In this document: positions 17,383 to 23,299 of the stretch, in pieces
Position numbering within the stretch: position 1 is the stretch's first letter
How the letters are laid out: the number at the start of each line of letters is the position of its first letter
Source of the DNA: a virus
Reading direction: 5' to 3' (one strand)
IMG/VR virus record: IMGVR_UViG_3300012944_000014
Span: 1-43,065 of that record
DNA length: 43,065 bases
Translations under genes and position numbers: made by a program
Notes under the pieces: generated by a model
Database searches by the model: none
What the model saw: the letters and a program-made list of their open reading frames with translations, nothing else
What the model was told of the DNA's origin: nothing

Positions 17383-17815
17383 GCTTGCGCGCTCCAGGTT
17401 GGGTTGGGCCCGCGGTGGGGAGGGCTTCGAGCTTCACGCGGCTGGGGGCTTCCAGCGCGGGCGTGAGTGCGGGCGCTGACGGGGCGCGACCGTCCACGAA
17501 GGTGAGCGCGATCTGCGTCACCGGAGGCCCCTTGGTCGGGTCGTGCGGGTTCACATCGATGCGCGAATACTTGGGCGCGGCGTACTCGGCCAGTTTCCCG
17601 ATGATGTCGAGCGCCGCCTTCGGGTCGGCGGCTAAGCCCTTCCTGGCGCAGCCTTCGGCGACTTCGTGCAGCCAGCGCTCGACGTTGGGGATGTTGTTTT
17701 CGAGCAGGCGCCGAATGACATCGCGGAATTCATTGGCGACCTTGGCGCGACTGCGCGGCGCACCGGGGACAGGCTTGTTCTTTGGCTGGTAGGTTCGTGA
17801 GAATTCGCGCGGCAT
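17351..17815 (-). CDS. terS: Terminase small subunit candidate (154 aa)
   Basis: It lies immediately upstream of terL and overlaps it. The product starts MPREFSRTYQPKNKPVPGAP and has a helical core (RAKVANEFRDVIRRLLENNI, then PKAALDIIGKLAEYAAPKYS). A proline-rich C-terminal tail with a basic end (GARKRVRRSDAKSE) follows. The helical core with KLAEYAAPKY is typical of small terminases or related phage proteins. Position alone makes terS likely. The chosen ATG follows directly on the U-tract of an intrinsic terminator and has no ribosome-binding site; an in-frame ATG at 17995 would read through both terminator hairpins into unlikely protein sequence. Confidence 0.75.
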   Translation of the reverse strand: MPREFSRTYQPKNKPVPGAPRSRAKVANEFRDVIRRLLENNIPNVERWLHEVAEGCARKGLAADPKAALDIIGKLAEYAAPKYSRIDVNPHDPTKGPPVTQIALTFVDGRAPSAPALTPALEAPSRVKLEALPTAGPTQPGARKRVRRSDAKSE

Positions 17816-17849
17816 AAAAAAAGCCCGCACGGCGTGAAGACGTGCGGGC
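17816..17849 (-). terminator. Intrinsic terminator abutting the terS start codon
   Basis: On the minus strand a perfect 9-bp stem (GCCCGCACG with CGTGCGGGC, 17823-17831 and 17841-17849) is followed by seven T, which run directly into the ATG of terS at 17815. It is the second of two consecutive minus-strand terminators between the accessory genes and the late operon. Confidence 0.9.
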
Positions 17850-17916
17850 GGTGAATCGGCGCGGGAAAGAGTGCAGGGAGGCGGAGAAACCAGCGCCGGG
17901 GGTAGGTTGATGCCAA

Positions 17917-17944
17917 CAAAAAAGCCACCCTTGTGGGGTGGCTT
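17917..17944 (-). terminator. Intrinsic terminator upstream of the late operon (first of two)
   Basis: On the minus strand AAGCCACCC pairs with GGGTGGCTT (9 bp) around a 5-nt loop, followed by a T-run and GTTGG. With the terminator 70 bp further on, it forms a tandem stop between the promoter candidate near 18.05 kb and terS. Confidence 0.9.
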
Positions 17945-18037
17945 CTGGAGCGCTTCGAGGGGGCGATCTACCCGGGGGCGCCTCGCCCTCCGCATGGATC
18001 GTCGCTATATGCGTATTCGCGGGCGTCGGAGCGGATT

Positions 18038-18065
18038 CTAATATCGTGGCGGTATTAAATGCAAA
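18038..18065 (-). promoter_or_regulatory. Candidate late promoter
   Basis: On the minus strand TTTGCA (18060-18065) and TATTAG (18038-18043) are separated by 16 bp in an AT-rich gap of about 320 bp between the zinc-ribbon gene and terS. Each hexamer matches the sigma-70 consensus at 4 of 6 positions. It is followed at 100-220 bp by the tandem terminators, a PR'-tR'-like layout. Confidence 0.4.
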
Positions 18066-18135
18066 CACGCCATGTCACTGGCATCAAATCACAATAAATC
18101 GAAAAGCTGACGTACCCGCAATTTGTGTGAGCGGA

Positions 18136-18696
18136 TCACGCGGCGTGCTGGTTGGCTTCGGGTTCTTCCTTGGGCATCGGGAGTGCGGCGCGCGCCACCG
18201 CGAGGATGAACCAGTCACGCCCGCCGAGCGCTTCAAACTTCAAGCGCGTCTCATGGGGCACGCGAAAGGCGAGCGTCAGCATGCGCCCTTGCGGCACCAC
18301 CGGACGCCCGCGCGGGCGCTTGGGGGCTTCGGCTTTCATTTGGCGCACGGTCTTGCGCGGCGCTGGCGGCGTTTTCGGGGCTTTGGGAGCCTTCGCCTTG
18401 GGGGGCTTGCGGATGCGCGCCAGCGCGGCCGTTTGGCCCGGTGCGGGCGCATAGGCGGGTTCGCGCACCGGGTGCAGCACGCGCAGCGTCGAGCCATCGA
18501 ACTGGCCCCCCTTGGCCATCGCGGCCTCGCGCAGTTGGCGCGCGTAGTTGGCAACGATCAGGCGTTCATCGGGGTCGGTCATCTCGGCCAGTTGCGCGAG
18601 CGCTTCGAGACGGTGGTGGCATTCGGTGCAGATACGCACTTGGCGCGGCACGATGGTCAATGGCCGGTTGCATTGCTTGCAATGGACGTTGGACAT
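18136..18696 (-). CDS. Zinc-ribbon protein with Lys/Pro-rich linker, unknown function (186 aa)
   Basis: The start is ATG 18696, preceded by AAGGA. Residues C6, C9, C23 and C26 (CKQC and CTEC) form a small zinc ribbon. A helical region follows (ALAQLAEMTDPDERLIVANY), then a Lys/Pro/Ala-rich linker (KPPKAKAPKAPKTPPAPRKT) and a compact C-terminal part (GRMLTLAFRVPHETRLKFEA). The basic linker and zinc ribbon would suit nucleic-acid binding. It is the last gene before the late promoter/terminator region, so its promoter-proximal role could be regulatory. No family is recognised. Confidence 0.65.
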   Translation of the reverse strand: MSNVHCKQCNRPLTIVPRQVRICTECHHRLEALAQLAEMTDPDERLIVANYARQLREAAMAKGGQFDGSTLRVLHPVREPAYAPAPGQTAALARIRKPPKAKAPKAPKTPPAPRKTVRQMKAEAPKRPRGRPVVPQGRMLTLAFRVPHETRLKFEALGGRDWFILAVARAALPMPKEEPEANQHAA

Positions 18697-18697
18697 G

Positions 18698-18853
18698 TCA
18701 GTCCTTGCGCATGGGCGCACTCGCCTGCCAAGGGGGCGCGAGCGACAGGGAATGAACGGCGCGTGGCGCCGACGATTGCGGAGCGCTTGGCTCAGGGTGG
18801 CCGGGGGTCTGAGCGGGGGCGGCAGCGCGCTCGTTGTGAGGATCATTGCGCAT
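18698..18853 (-). CDS. Possible small Pro/Ala-rich protein (51 aa)
   Basis: A short frame from ATG 18853 (or 18862) ends just before the zinc-ribbon gene. It fills an otherwise empty 150-bp gap. The product begins MRNDPHNERAAAPAQTPGHP and has no visible domain or strong ribosome-binding site. It follows directly on a cluster of ATTGATG repeats. Its reality is doubtful. Confidence 0.3.
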   Translation of the reverse strand: MRNDPHNERAAAPAQTPGHPEPSAPQSSAPRAVHSLSLAPPWQASAPMRKD

Positions 18854-18890
18854 TGATGTCATGAATTGATGTAAGCAATAATTATTGATG
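18852..18890. promoter_or_regulatory. Degenerate operator cluster (three ATTGATG repeats)
   Basis: ATTGATG occurs at 18852, 18865 and 18884. The middle copy extends as TTGATGTAAGCAATAA, close to the operator TTGATG-N4-CATCAA found at 20849, 22240 and 22308 and sharing the TAAG spacer with 22240. It lies directly upstream of the last genes of the accessory block. Confidence 0.45.
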
Positions 18891-18936
18891 GAAATGCACA
18901 CCATCGCAAGCGGGATCGTGAGCCTTGATGCGGGTT

Positions 18937-19386
18937 TCAGCGTTCCAGTTCGAGCCGACACACCAGCGTGGTATGCGCCAAAAGATCATTTTCTGCTTTC
19001 AATAAATTGAAACCATCGGGACGTTTGGCGGGCAGCATGCGTTGCGCGTAGGTCAGCACCGATTGACGCAAACGCGCATCGCCCGCCTTGAGCGTGCCAG
19101 CGACTACTTCGCGGTTGGTTGCCGCATCGATGTCTTTTGCGCTCCAGCCATCGGCGAGCGAGTGAAACGTGGTCGCGGCTTGTTCGCCCATCCAGGTGCA
19201 GAGTTGGTGCACTTGTGCGGGTGGCATGGTGTGAAAGGTGATCGAGGGGTATTCGCGTACCACGTCGTGCAACAGTTCGTTTTCCGCAAACGGCAGCACG
19301 CCCGCGCCACCCGCGCCGGCAAGGCTGCAGGCAAGGCCCAGGATCGACGCCAGCGCGTTTCTTGAGAAGCGGGTGGGCATGGTCAT
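18937..19386 (-). CDS. Exported or periplasmic protein of unknown function (149 aa)
   Basis: The ATG at 19386 overlaps the upstream TAA (TAATG). Residues 1-31 form a typical signal peptide: a basic start (MTMPTRFSR), a hydrophobic core (ALASILGLACSLAGAGGAG) and a likely cleavage site before VLPFAENE. The mature part is helical (WMGEQAATTFHSLADGWSAK, then QSVLTYAQRMLPAKRPDGFN) with two Cys. A phage protein sent to the periplasm from an operator-controlled accessory block may act on the lysogen, for example in exclusion or envelope change. That is only an inference, and no family is recognised. Confidence 0.7.
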   Translation of the reverse strand: MTMPTRFSRNALASILGLACSLAGAGGAGVLPFAENELLHDVVREYPSITFHTMPPAQVHQLCTWMGEQAATTFHSLADGWSAKDIDAATNREVVAGTLKAGDARLRQSVLTYAQRMLPAKRPDGFNLLKAENDLLAHTTLVCRLELER

Positions 19387-19910
19387 TAGCCGAAGTAGAA
19401 GGTGCGGGCATAGGCCAGCAGCGCATCGCGGTCATGGTCGCCAAAGAATTCGGTCCATGGGGTGCCCCAGTCCTGGTATTCGATCCAGGCGCGCGCAGGC
19501 TCGTTGTAGCGGTCCAGCTCGCCGATGATGCGGACAGCCGGCCCACCCGTGCAGAGCAGAATTTCAAACTCGCTCGCCTCCATCTTGTCGCCGACGTTGG
19601 TCCAGGTGCTGCGCACTTGCACGCTCAACGGGTCTTCGTGGATGTGCTGGCGCGCATCGTCCTGCGTCTCGCAGTCGCCCGCCGTCGCTTCGAGCGCGGC
19701 GAGTTCGGCTGCGTCATCGGGGTTGTCGATGGCCCATTGTGCGGGCGTGTCCATTTCTGGCGGACCCTCGATGCTGTGCACATGGTTCGTGCGGTCTTCA
19801 CGCAGTTCGGACAGGCGGTCATAGTCAACGTCCAGGGCGGCGACCAACGTGCGGATGGAATCAAGTTGGGCTTGCGCCTGTTCGCGCGCGTGGTTCACTT
19901 CTTCGGTCAT
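19386..19910 (-). CDS. Conserved-type acidic protein of unknown function (174 aa)
   Basis: The start is ATG 19910, five bases past the upstream stop codon. The first half is helical and acidic (AREQAQAQLDSIRTLVAALD). The second half has a well-formed, probably beta-rich domain (EFEILLCTGGPAVRIIGELD, then AWIEYQDWGTPWTEFF). The latter looks like a plasmid- and phage-borne family whose name I cannot give. It is part of the accessory operon that reads leftward from about 20.8 kb. Confidence 0.7.
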   Translation of the reverse strand: MTEEVNHAREQAQAQLDSIRTLVAALDVDYDRLSELREDRTNHVHSIEGPPEMDTPAQWAIDNPDDAAELAALEATAGDCETQDDARQHIHEDPLSVQVRSTWTNVGDKMEASEFEILLCTGGPAVRIIGELDRYNEPARAWIEYQDWGTPWTEFFGDHDRDALLAYARTFYFG

Positions 19911-19917
19911 GGGGTGT

Positions 19918-20382
19918 TTACTCGTTGATGCCAAGGTCGTTGTTGAATTGGTTTGGGTCGATGGATTGGCGCTCGTTTGCAGCGTAGTAAATCCATTCGT
20001 ACAGGCCTTGAAGATGGGCGCCAGAGATGCGCTGTTTGCGCGCCTTGAGTGCGAGTGTTTGGGCGCCTTGTTGCAGGGTTTCCAATGCGCTCAAAAGTTC
20101 ATCGCGCTCGTTGGCAATCGCTTCCTGTTCGCTGACATAGCGGCGCAGTTCATTGGCATCGCTGACGCCATCGGGCAATGCGCCGCGAAGATGGTGCAGT
20201 TCGCACAGTTGGGCTTCGAGGTCTTGCGGCGTGTCGATGCCTTTCGTGTCCAATGCAATGTCTGCGAAGGCTTTGGCCCCTTCGAGTTCATCGGTTGCGT
20301 CATGCACGCATTGGGGGAAGGGTTGCCCGTTGATGTAGGCGAATCGTTCGGCATCGGCAAAGGTCAGGTTGCTCAGGTTCAT
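19918..20382 (-). CDS. Helical protein of unknown function (154 aa)
   Basis: The start is ATG 20382 (MNLSNLTFADAERFAYINGQ). The protein is helical, with coiled-coil-like stretches (DLEAQLCELHHLRGALPDGV, then EQEAIANERDELLSALETLQ). No motif is recognised. It lies in a compact leftward run of accessory genes; the longer in-frame extension upstream overlaps the preceding gene and is rejected. Confidence 0.65.
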   Translation of the reverse strand: MNLSNLTFADAERFAYINGQPFPQCVHDATDELEGAKAFADIALDTKGIDTPQDLEAQLCELHHLRGALPDGVSDANELRRYVSEQEAIANERDELLSALETLQQGAQTLALKARKQRISGAHLQGLYEWIYYAANERQSIDPNQFNNDLGINE

Positions 20383-20455
20383 AGGGTGGCTCGTTGATGA
20401 TGGTGAGAAGTGTTTCCTGCTGCGTCGACGCCAGCGGCGCAGGGTGGAAAGACTC

Positions 20456-20734
20456 TCAATGATTCGGTTGCGACTCCAGCGCACTGATACGCTTTTCCAG
20501 TTCTTCGTAGCGCGTGTCGGCACGGTCATTGCGTTCGGCCAGCATCGGGTAAAGCTGTGCGATGGTGGTGTTGATCTGGCGCAGTGCGCTCAGGTTTTCA
20601 TTGAGGCTCAACACACTGCGCGAAAGGCTCACCATCACTTCGTCATGCTGTGTCTGCTTGGCGCGGATCGCGCCCAGTTCGATCAGGATTTTGTCAATCC
20701 GCTCAAGGGTCAAGTCTGCGATGTTGTCGGGCAT
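20456..20734 (-). CDS. Small coiled-coil protein (92 aa)
   Basis: The start is ATG 20734, with GAAAGA upstream. The whole product looks like one long helix pair: LTLERIDKILIELGAIRAKQ, then RSVLSLNENLSALRQINTTI and RADTRYEELEKRISALESQP, with regular heptads. No family is named. It is 8 bp from a tiny upstream frame and belongs to the same operator-controlled operon. Confidence 0.7.
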   Translation of the reverse strand: MPDNIADLTLERIDKILIELGAIRAKQTQHDEVMVSLSRSVLSLNENLSALRQINTTIAQLYPMLAERNDRADTRYEELEKRISALESQPNH

Positions 20735-20742
20735 GGAATCTT

Positions 20743-20844
20743 TCAGTTCTGGTAATAGGCGATGTGGCAGCGGCCCAGGTTCGGGCACACGTAGTAAACG
20801 ATGGTGAGCGTGCCGACTTGCTGGGTGAGGTAGGTTTTCATCAT
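20743..20844 (-). CDS. Micro-protein directly behind an operator (33 aa)
   Basis: From ATG 20844 (or 20841) a 33-residue frame begins MMKTYLTQQVGTLTIVYYVC and ends CHIAYYQN, stopping 8 bp before the next gene. It contains two Cys, several Tyr and a short hydrophobic segment. The perfect operator palindrome at 20849-20864 lies 4 bp upstream of its start codon, so it is the first gene of the operon. Short but plausible. Confidence 0.5.
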   Translation of the reverse strand: MMKTYLTQQVGTLTIVYYVCPNLGRCHIAYYQN

Positions 20845-20848
20845 GGGA

Positions 20849-20864
20849 TTGATGTTAACATCAA
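20849..20864. promoter_or_regulatory. Operator, perfect 16-bp palindrome
   Basis: TTGATGTTAACATCAA is a perfect palindrome in the 45-bp gap between the 133-aa gene and the 33-aa frame. It is the best member of a TTGATG-N4-CATCAA family in this window. Next to it, TACAC-N5-GTGTA (20867-20881) forms a second, smaller dyad. Confidence 0.75.
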
Positions 20865-20886
20865 ATACACAAACTGTGTAGCTTTT

Positions 20887-21288
20887 TCAGTCGCCAATGT
20901 AGAAATAGATGCGCCCGTCGATGCCCTCGAACAAGCGCCCGGCGACGTTGCCGCGTTCACACTCTGCTTGATAGGCGCTCCAGTCGGGCGGGAAACGTTC
21001 GAGGGCATCGGATTCGCGGATGTCGCCGGCAATCCATTGCACGCACATGGCCTGCAATTCGTCGGCTGACATGGTGTGTATTTCGCTGTCGTCCCAGCCA
21101 CCGGAAGCGCGCACGAAAGTGCGGAAGGCGTCCAGGGCATCGCCATCCTTCAAGGGCACAAACTGCGCACCTGCCAGCATCGATGCGTTCCAGGTGAGCG
21201 CGCCTGCATGGTCGCCGAGTTCCGCGCGCGAGGCTGACAGGTCAGCGGGTTCAATCTGAAAGAACAGATCAGTGACATCAAGTTCCAT
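20887..21288 (-). CDS. Conserved phage/plasmid-type protein of unknown function (133 aa)
   Basis: The product starts MELDVTDLFFQIEPADLSAS and continues SRAELGDHAGALTWNAS, FVRASGGWDDSEIHTMSADE, LQAMCVQWIAGDIRE and AGRLFEGIDGRIYFYIGD. I recognise this pattern (AELG-DAG-LTW, then Q-IAGDIRE and a GRIYFYIGD-type end) from plasmids and phages of proteobacteria, but know no function. Length is complete. It ends just before the operator at 20849. Confidence 0.75.
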   Translation of the reverse strand: MELDVTDLFFQIEPADLSASRAELGDHAGALTWNASMLAGAQFVPLKDGDALDAFRTFVRASGGWDDSEIHTMSADELQAMCVQWIAGDIRESDALERFPPDWSAYQAECERGNVAGRLFEGIDGRIYFYIGD

Positions 21289-21292
21289 GTTC

Positions 21293-21538
21293 TTACATCC
21301 CTACCATGGCCGCGCGCACCGTCGTTGCGCTGTAGGGTGCACCGTCGGGGGTATGCGTTGCGCTCATCTCGTCGCGAAGAAAGTTGAGCATCCCTTGTGC
21401 TGCGGCAGTTAATCCGCCGCGTCCATTGCGGCAGAAAATCGCATAGTCGCGCGCCGTGCGATACAACCCTTCGTCGTTGTTCAGCCAAAGACTCACGTTC
21501 CAGTGATTCCAGTTCTTATGCCCGTTGTAGGTTGCCAT
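21293..21538 (-). CDS. Small conserved phage protein, YNGHKNWNHWNVSLW family (81 aa)
   Basis: The start is ATG 21538. The N-terminus MATYNGHKNWNHWNVSLWLN is highly characteristic of a small protein found in many phages (I think DUF7249, name uncertain). DEGLYRTARDYAIFCRNGRG and a short C-terminal helix follow. Its function is unknown to me. It lies 5 bp upstream of the 133-aa gene and likely shares its transcript. Confidence 0.75.
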   Translation of the reverse strand: MATYNGHKNWNHWNVSLWLNNDEGLYRTARDYAIFCRNGRGGLTAAAQGMLNFLRDEMSATHTPDGAPYSATTVRAAMVGM

Positions 21539-21625
21539 GGTGTTTGCTCTCAATGATGTTTTGGGGGTGCAGCGTCCAAGCACTGCCCATAACGCACGCG
21601 AGGCATGCGCTACAGGCAAGGCTTG

Positions 21626-21829
21626 TCAACGGACCAAGGCGCGCGCCTGCGTGTAGAAGTCGATGCGCGATTGCACAGCGCGCAGGGTGTGGCGTTCGTC
21701 GCGCAGGTAGCGCTCCAGCGTGGCGGCAATGGCTTCGCTGGCGTCACGCCGCAGAATGGTCGTATCGCGTGCGCCGTCTTGGAGGGTGACGAAATGCGCG
21801 CCGTGCGCGCTGTAGGTGTGGATGTCCAT
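21626..21829 (-). CDS. Small protein of unknown function (67 aa)
   Basis: ATG 21829 starts MDIHTYSAHGAHFVTLQDGA, followed by RDTTILRRDASEAIAATLER and a basic C-terminal helix. No recognised family. It lies in the row of small genes after the operator-controlled promoter near 22.26 kb; spacing of about 30 bp to the upstream gene suggests one transcript. Confidence 0.55.
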   Translation of the reverse strand: MDIHTYSAHGAHFVTLQDGARDTTILRRDASEAIAATLERYLRDERHTLRAVQSRIDFYTQARALVR

Positions 21830-21860
21830 GATGTGTTGCTCGTTGATGTCGCTGGAGTGG

Positions 21861-22010
21861 TCAGAGGATGGGTGCTTGCGACAGGTCAACGATGCGATGC
21901 ACATAGGCGCCCCAAGCGTTGTCGCGTTGGTCACGTGCGAGCCGTGCGCGCTGTCGGGTCAGGTAGGTGCCGACGACAGCGCCAGTCTTGCTGTTGATAA
22001 GTTGAAACAT
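21861..22010 (-). CDS. Small basic protein of unknown function (49 aa)
   Basis: ATG 22010 starts MFQLINSKTGAVVGTYLTRQ and continues RARLARDQRDNAWGAYVHRI. It reads like a small beta-hairpin plus helix. No family is recognised. It lies 10 bp after the stop codon of the upstream gene. Confidence 0.55.
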   Translation of the reverse strand: MFQLINSKTGAVVGTYLTRQRARLARDQRDNAWGAYVHRIVDLSQAPIL

Positions 22011-22020
22011 GGCGCGTGCC

Positions 22021-22221
22021 TTACTTCGCCAGATTCCAGCGTGCATCGCGCTGCACCTCTGCCATGGATGGGATACGGCCGTTGGTCCATTCGGGCAGGT
22101 AGTAGGCGAGTTGCTCGCCATCGCGGCGCACGATGCAGACAGCGTGCGCATGCTGGCCAGCAGCGAGGACGGTTTGCACCGTGACGGAGTTTGGGATGGT
22201 GTGGGTCTTGAGGGAAGCCAT
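22021..22221 (-). CDS. First gene of the accessory operon, unknown function (66 aa)
   Basis: ATG 22221 starts MASLKTHTIPNSVTVQTVLA, with later HAVCIVRRDGEQLAYYLPEW. The product looks beta-rich. It is the first gene after the promoter/operator pair at 22240-22283, so it and the following genes should be regulated there. There is no clear ribosome-binding site. Confidence 0.6.
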   Translation of the reverse strand: MASLKTHTIPNSVTVQTVLAAGQHAHAVCIVRRDGEQLAYYLPEWTNGRIPSMAEVQRDARWNLAK

Positions 22222-22239
22222 GTCAGTTACCGCGTTTAT

Positions 22240-22255
22240 TTAATGTAAGCATCAA
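22240..22255. promoter_or_regulatory. Operator overlapping the promoter start region
   Basis: TTAATGTAAGCATCAA differs from TTGATG-N4-CATCAA at one base. It touches the -10 hexamer of the promoter at 22255-22283 and covers the expected transcription start, so a bound protein would block initiation. Confidence 0.65.
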
Positions 22256-22283
22256 TTAGAACACACTCACGCGGAGTATGCAA
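22255..22283 (-). promoter_or_regulatory. Sigma-70-type promoter for the accessory operon
   Basis: On the minus strand TTGCAT (22278-22283) and TCTAAT (22255-22260) are exactly 17 bp apart. The -10 matches TATAAT at 5 of 6 positions. It lies 34 bp upstream of the first gene and between two operator palindromes. Confidence 0.6.
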
Positions 22284-22307
22284 TAGTCTTGCATCGCGCA
22301 AGGGTAT

Positions 22308-22323
22308 TTGATGTTTGCATCAA
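22308..22323. promoter_or_regulatory. Operator upstream of the promoter
   Basis: TTGATGTTTGCATCAA, extended to 8-bp arms as ATTTGATG-TTTG-CATCAAAT (22306-22325). Its centre lies 68 bp from that of the operator at 22240. A further half-site, TTGATGCAAAC, follows at 22346-22356 and is an inverted copy of part of this operator. Confidence 0.7.
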
Positions 22324-22690
22324 ATGCGGCGCGGAGAGGCTGGAATTGATGCAAACAAGTAATCGAGCAGACAAATCCATGCAAGGGATGAATGAGACAG
22401 AGACGCGGCGGAGGTGTCTTGCGTCTGTCGCTGGCGTGCTGTCATGTCCCTGGCAACGCGCGTGTGTGTGCCCTCGCCCTGCCCTTCACGCACCCTCGCG
22501 CGGTGCAGCATCTGTGCTATCCCAGGGCAGGCTTGACACACCCCCAAACCCACCGGATTCGCCTAAGTCGTTGATCTGTAGGGGTGTGATCGGATTGCGT
22601 GGCCGATGGCAGGTATCAGGCGAGGGGGTGGGGTGGTCTGCAGGTACCGGGAGGGGCACGCTCGCCGAAGGCACCCCGCACCGCTGTGGG

Positions 22691-22706
22691 GCAAGGAATT
22701 CCTTGC
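22691..22706. repeat. Perfect 16-bp palindrome GCAAGGAATTCCTTGC
   Basis: The palindrome lies in the noncoding island, directly after CCCCGCACCGCTGTGGGG, which can itself form a short stem. Two adjacent dyads in noncoding DNA suggest a protein-binding or structural role. Confidence 0.75.
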
Positions 22707-22789
22707 GATCCGCAGCCCAGGTGCGTCTGTGTCGTGAACGATGGCGCATTGCTGCCTTCACGCGATCCCACCGCCCCTTCGCGCCAACA

Positions 22790-22870
22790 GGTACCATCTG
22801 CCGTGCTGGCGCGGTACCCACCCCCCGGTGAAATGCGCCCGGTACCATCCGCCAGATCAGCGCGGTAGCC
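22790..22870. repeat. Two similar ~30-bp units bounded by GGTACC
   Basis: Units at 22790-22818 and 22841-22870 both start GGTACCATC(T/C)GCC and end GCGCGGTA(C/G)CC; the period is 51 bp. Each can fold back on itself through the self-complementary GGTACC ends. A further GGTACC lies at 22643. Confidence 0.7.
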
Positions 22871-22967
22871 GCGAGAGTGATGGCGCAAGGCGACCACTGG
22901 ATGGGCGGCGACGGGTGCTTCCCGCAAGAGGGCAGGCGGGAGAGATGCGGGAACCACTCCGCGCGAG

Positions 22968-23141
22968 TTAACAGGTGTAACCTCCTGGAATTATGAAGCC
23001 TTTGTAAAGGTAGGGTTTTGCAACCGGTTTCCTGTAGTGTTTGGTTTCATCTTTTTTACTTGCCGTCGTGCAGCCACCACCAGAGTGTGATCCAGACACA
23101 GCCACAGGACAGGAGGGCGCGATCCAGTCGCTGTCAGTCAT
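22968..23141 (-). CDS. Small Cys/Gly/Ser-rich protein of unknown function (57 aa)
   Basis: The ATG at 23141 overlaps the upstream stop (ATGA). The product starts MTDSDWIAPSCPVAVSGSHS and later has KKDETKHYRKPVAKPYLYKG, with three Cys. It is the last gene of the early leftward run before the noncoding island. No family is recognised. Confidence 0.5.
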   Translation of the reverse strand: MTDSDWIAPSCPVAVSGSHSGGGCTTASKKDETKHYRKPVAKPYLYKGFIIPGGYTC

Positions 23142-23299
23142 GGGGGCTTCCCGCCGATGACCCGGACGATTGCATGCATCATGGCAACGGCCTCGTTCAG
23201 TTTTTCGGCCAGCGTGGCAATCTGCTCGCCCTGCGCAAGCATCTCGCGCTGCAACTGCTCTACCGCCTGCGCAAACATGCGCGCGTCCTCGTCGGTCAT
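23138..23299 (-). CDS. Small helical protein of unknown function (53 aa)
   Basis: ATG 23299 overlaps the upstream stop; the product starts MTDEDARMFAQAVEQLQREM and is one long amphipathic helix (QGEQIATLAEKLNEAVAMMH). Stop-start overlaps on both sides support translation. Function unknown. Confidence 0.6.
   Translation of the reverse strand: MTDEDARMFAQAVEQLQREMLAQGEQIATLAEKLNEAVAMMHAIVRVIGGKPP

Larger units (their letters stand above)
22284..22967. other. Noncoding island with palindromes and GGTACC repeats
   Basis: About 680 bp hold no convincing gene on either strand; the open frames here have no ribosome-binding sites and unlikely composition. It contains the operator at 22308, a TTGACA box at 22533, an inverted repeat CACACCCC/GGGGTGTG (22537-22544 and 22581-22588), a perfect palindrome at 22691-22706, and four GGTACC hexamers in 204 bp. 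An origin of replication or a regulatory RNA region is possible but unproven. Confidence 0.6.

Noticed and set aside
15796-17466. Plus-strand open frame of 556 codons
   Set aside because: It is antisense to terL, which has Walker and nuclease motifs.
22533-22560. Plus-strand promoter at TTGACA 22533
   Set aside because: No acceptable -10 lies at the right distance and there is no plus-strand gene to the right.
22289-22831. Plus-strand open frame of 180 codons in the noncoding island
   Set aside because: Codon use and composition do not resemble genes here, there is no ribosome-binding site, and it crosses the palindromes and repeats.
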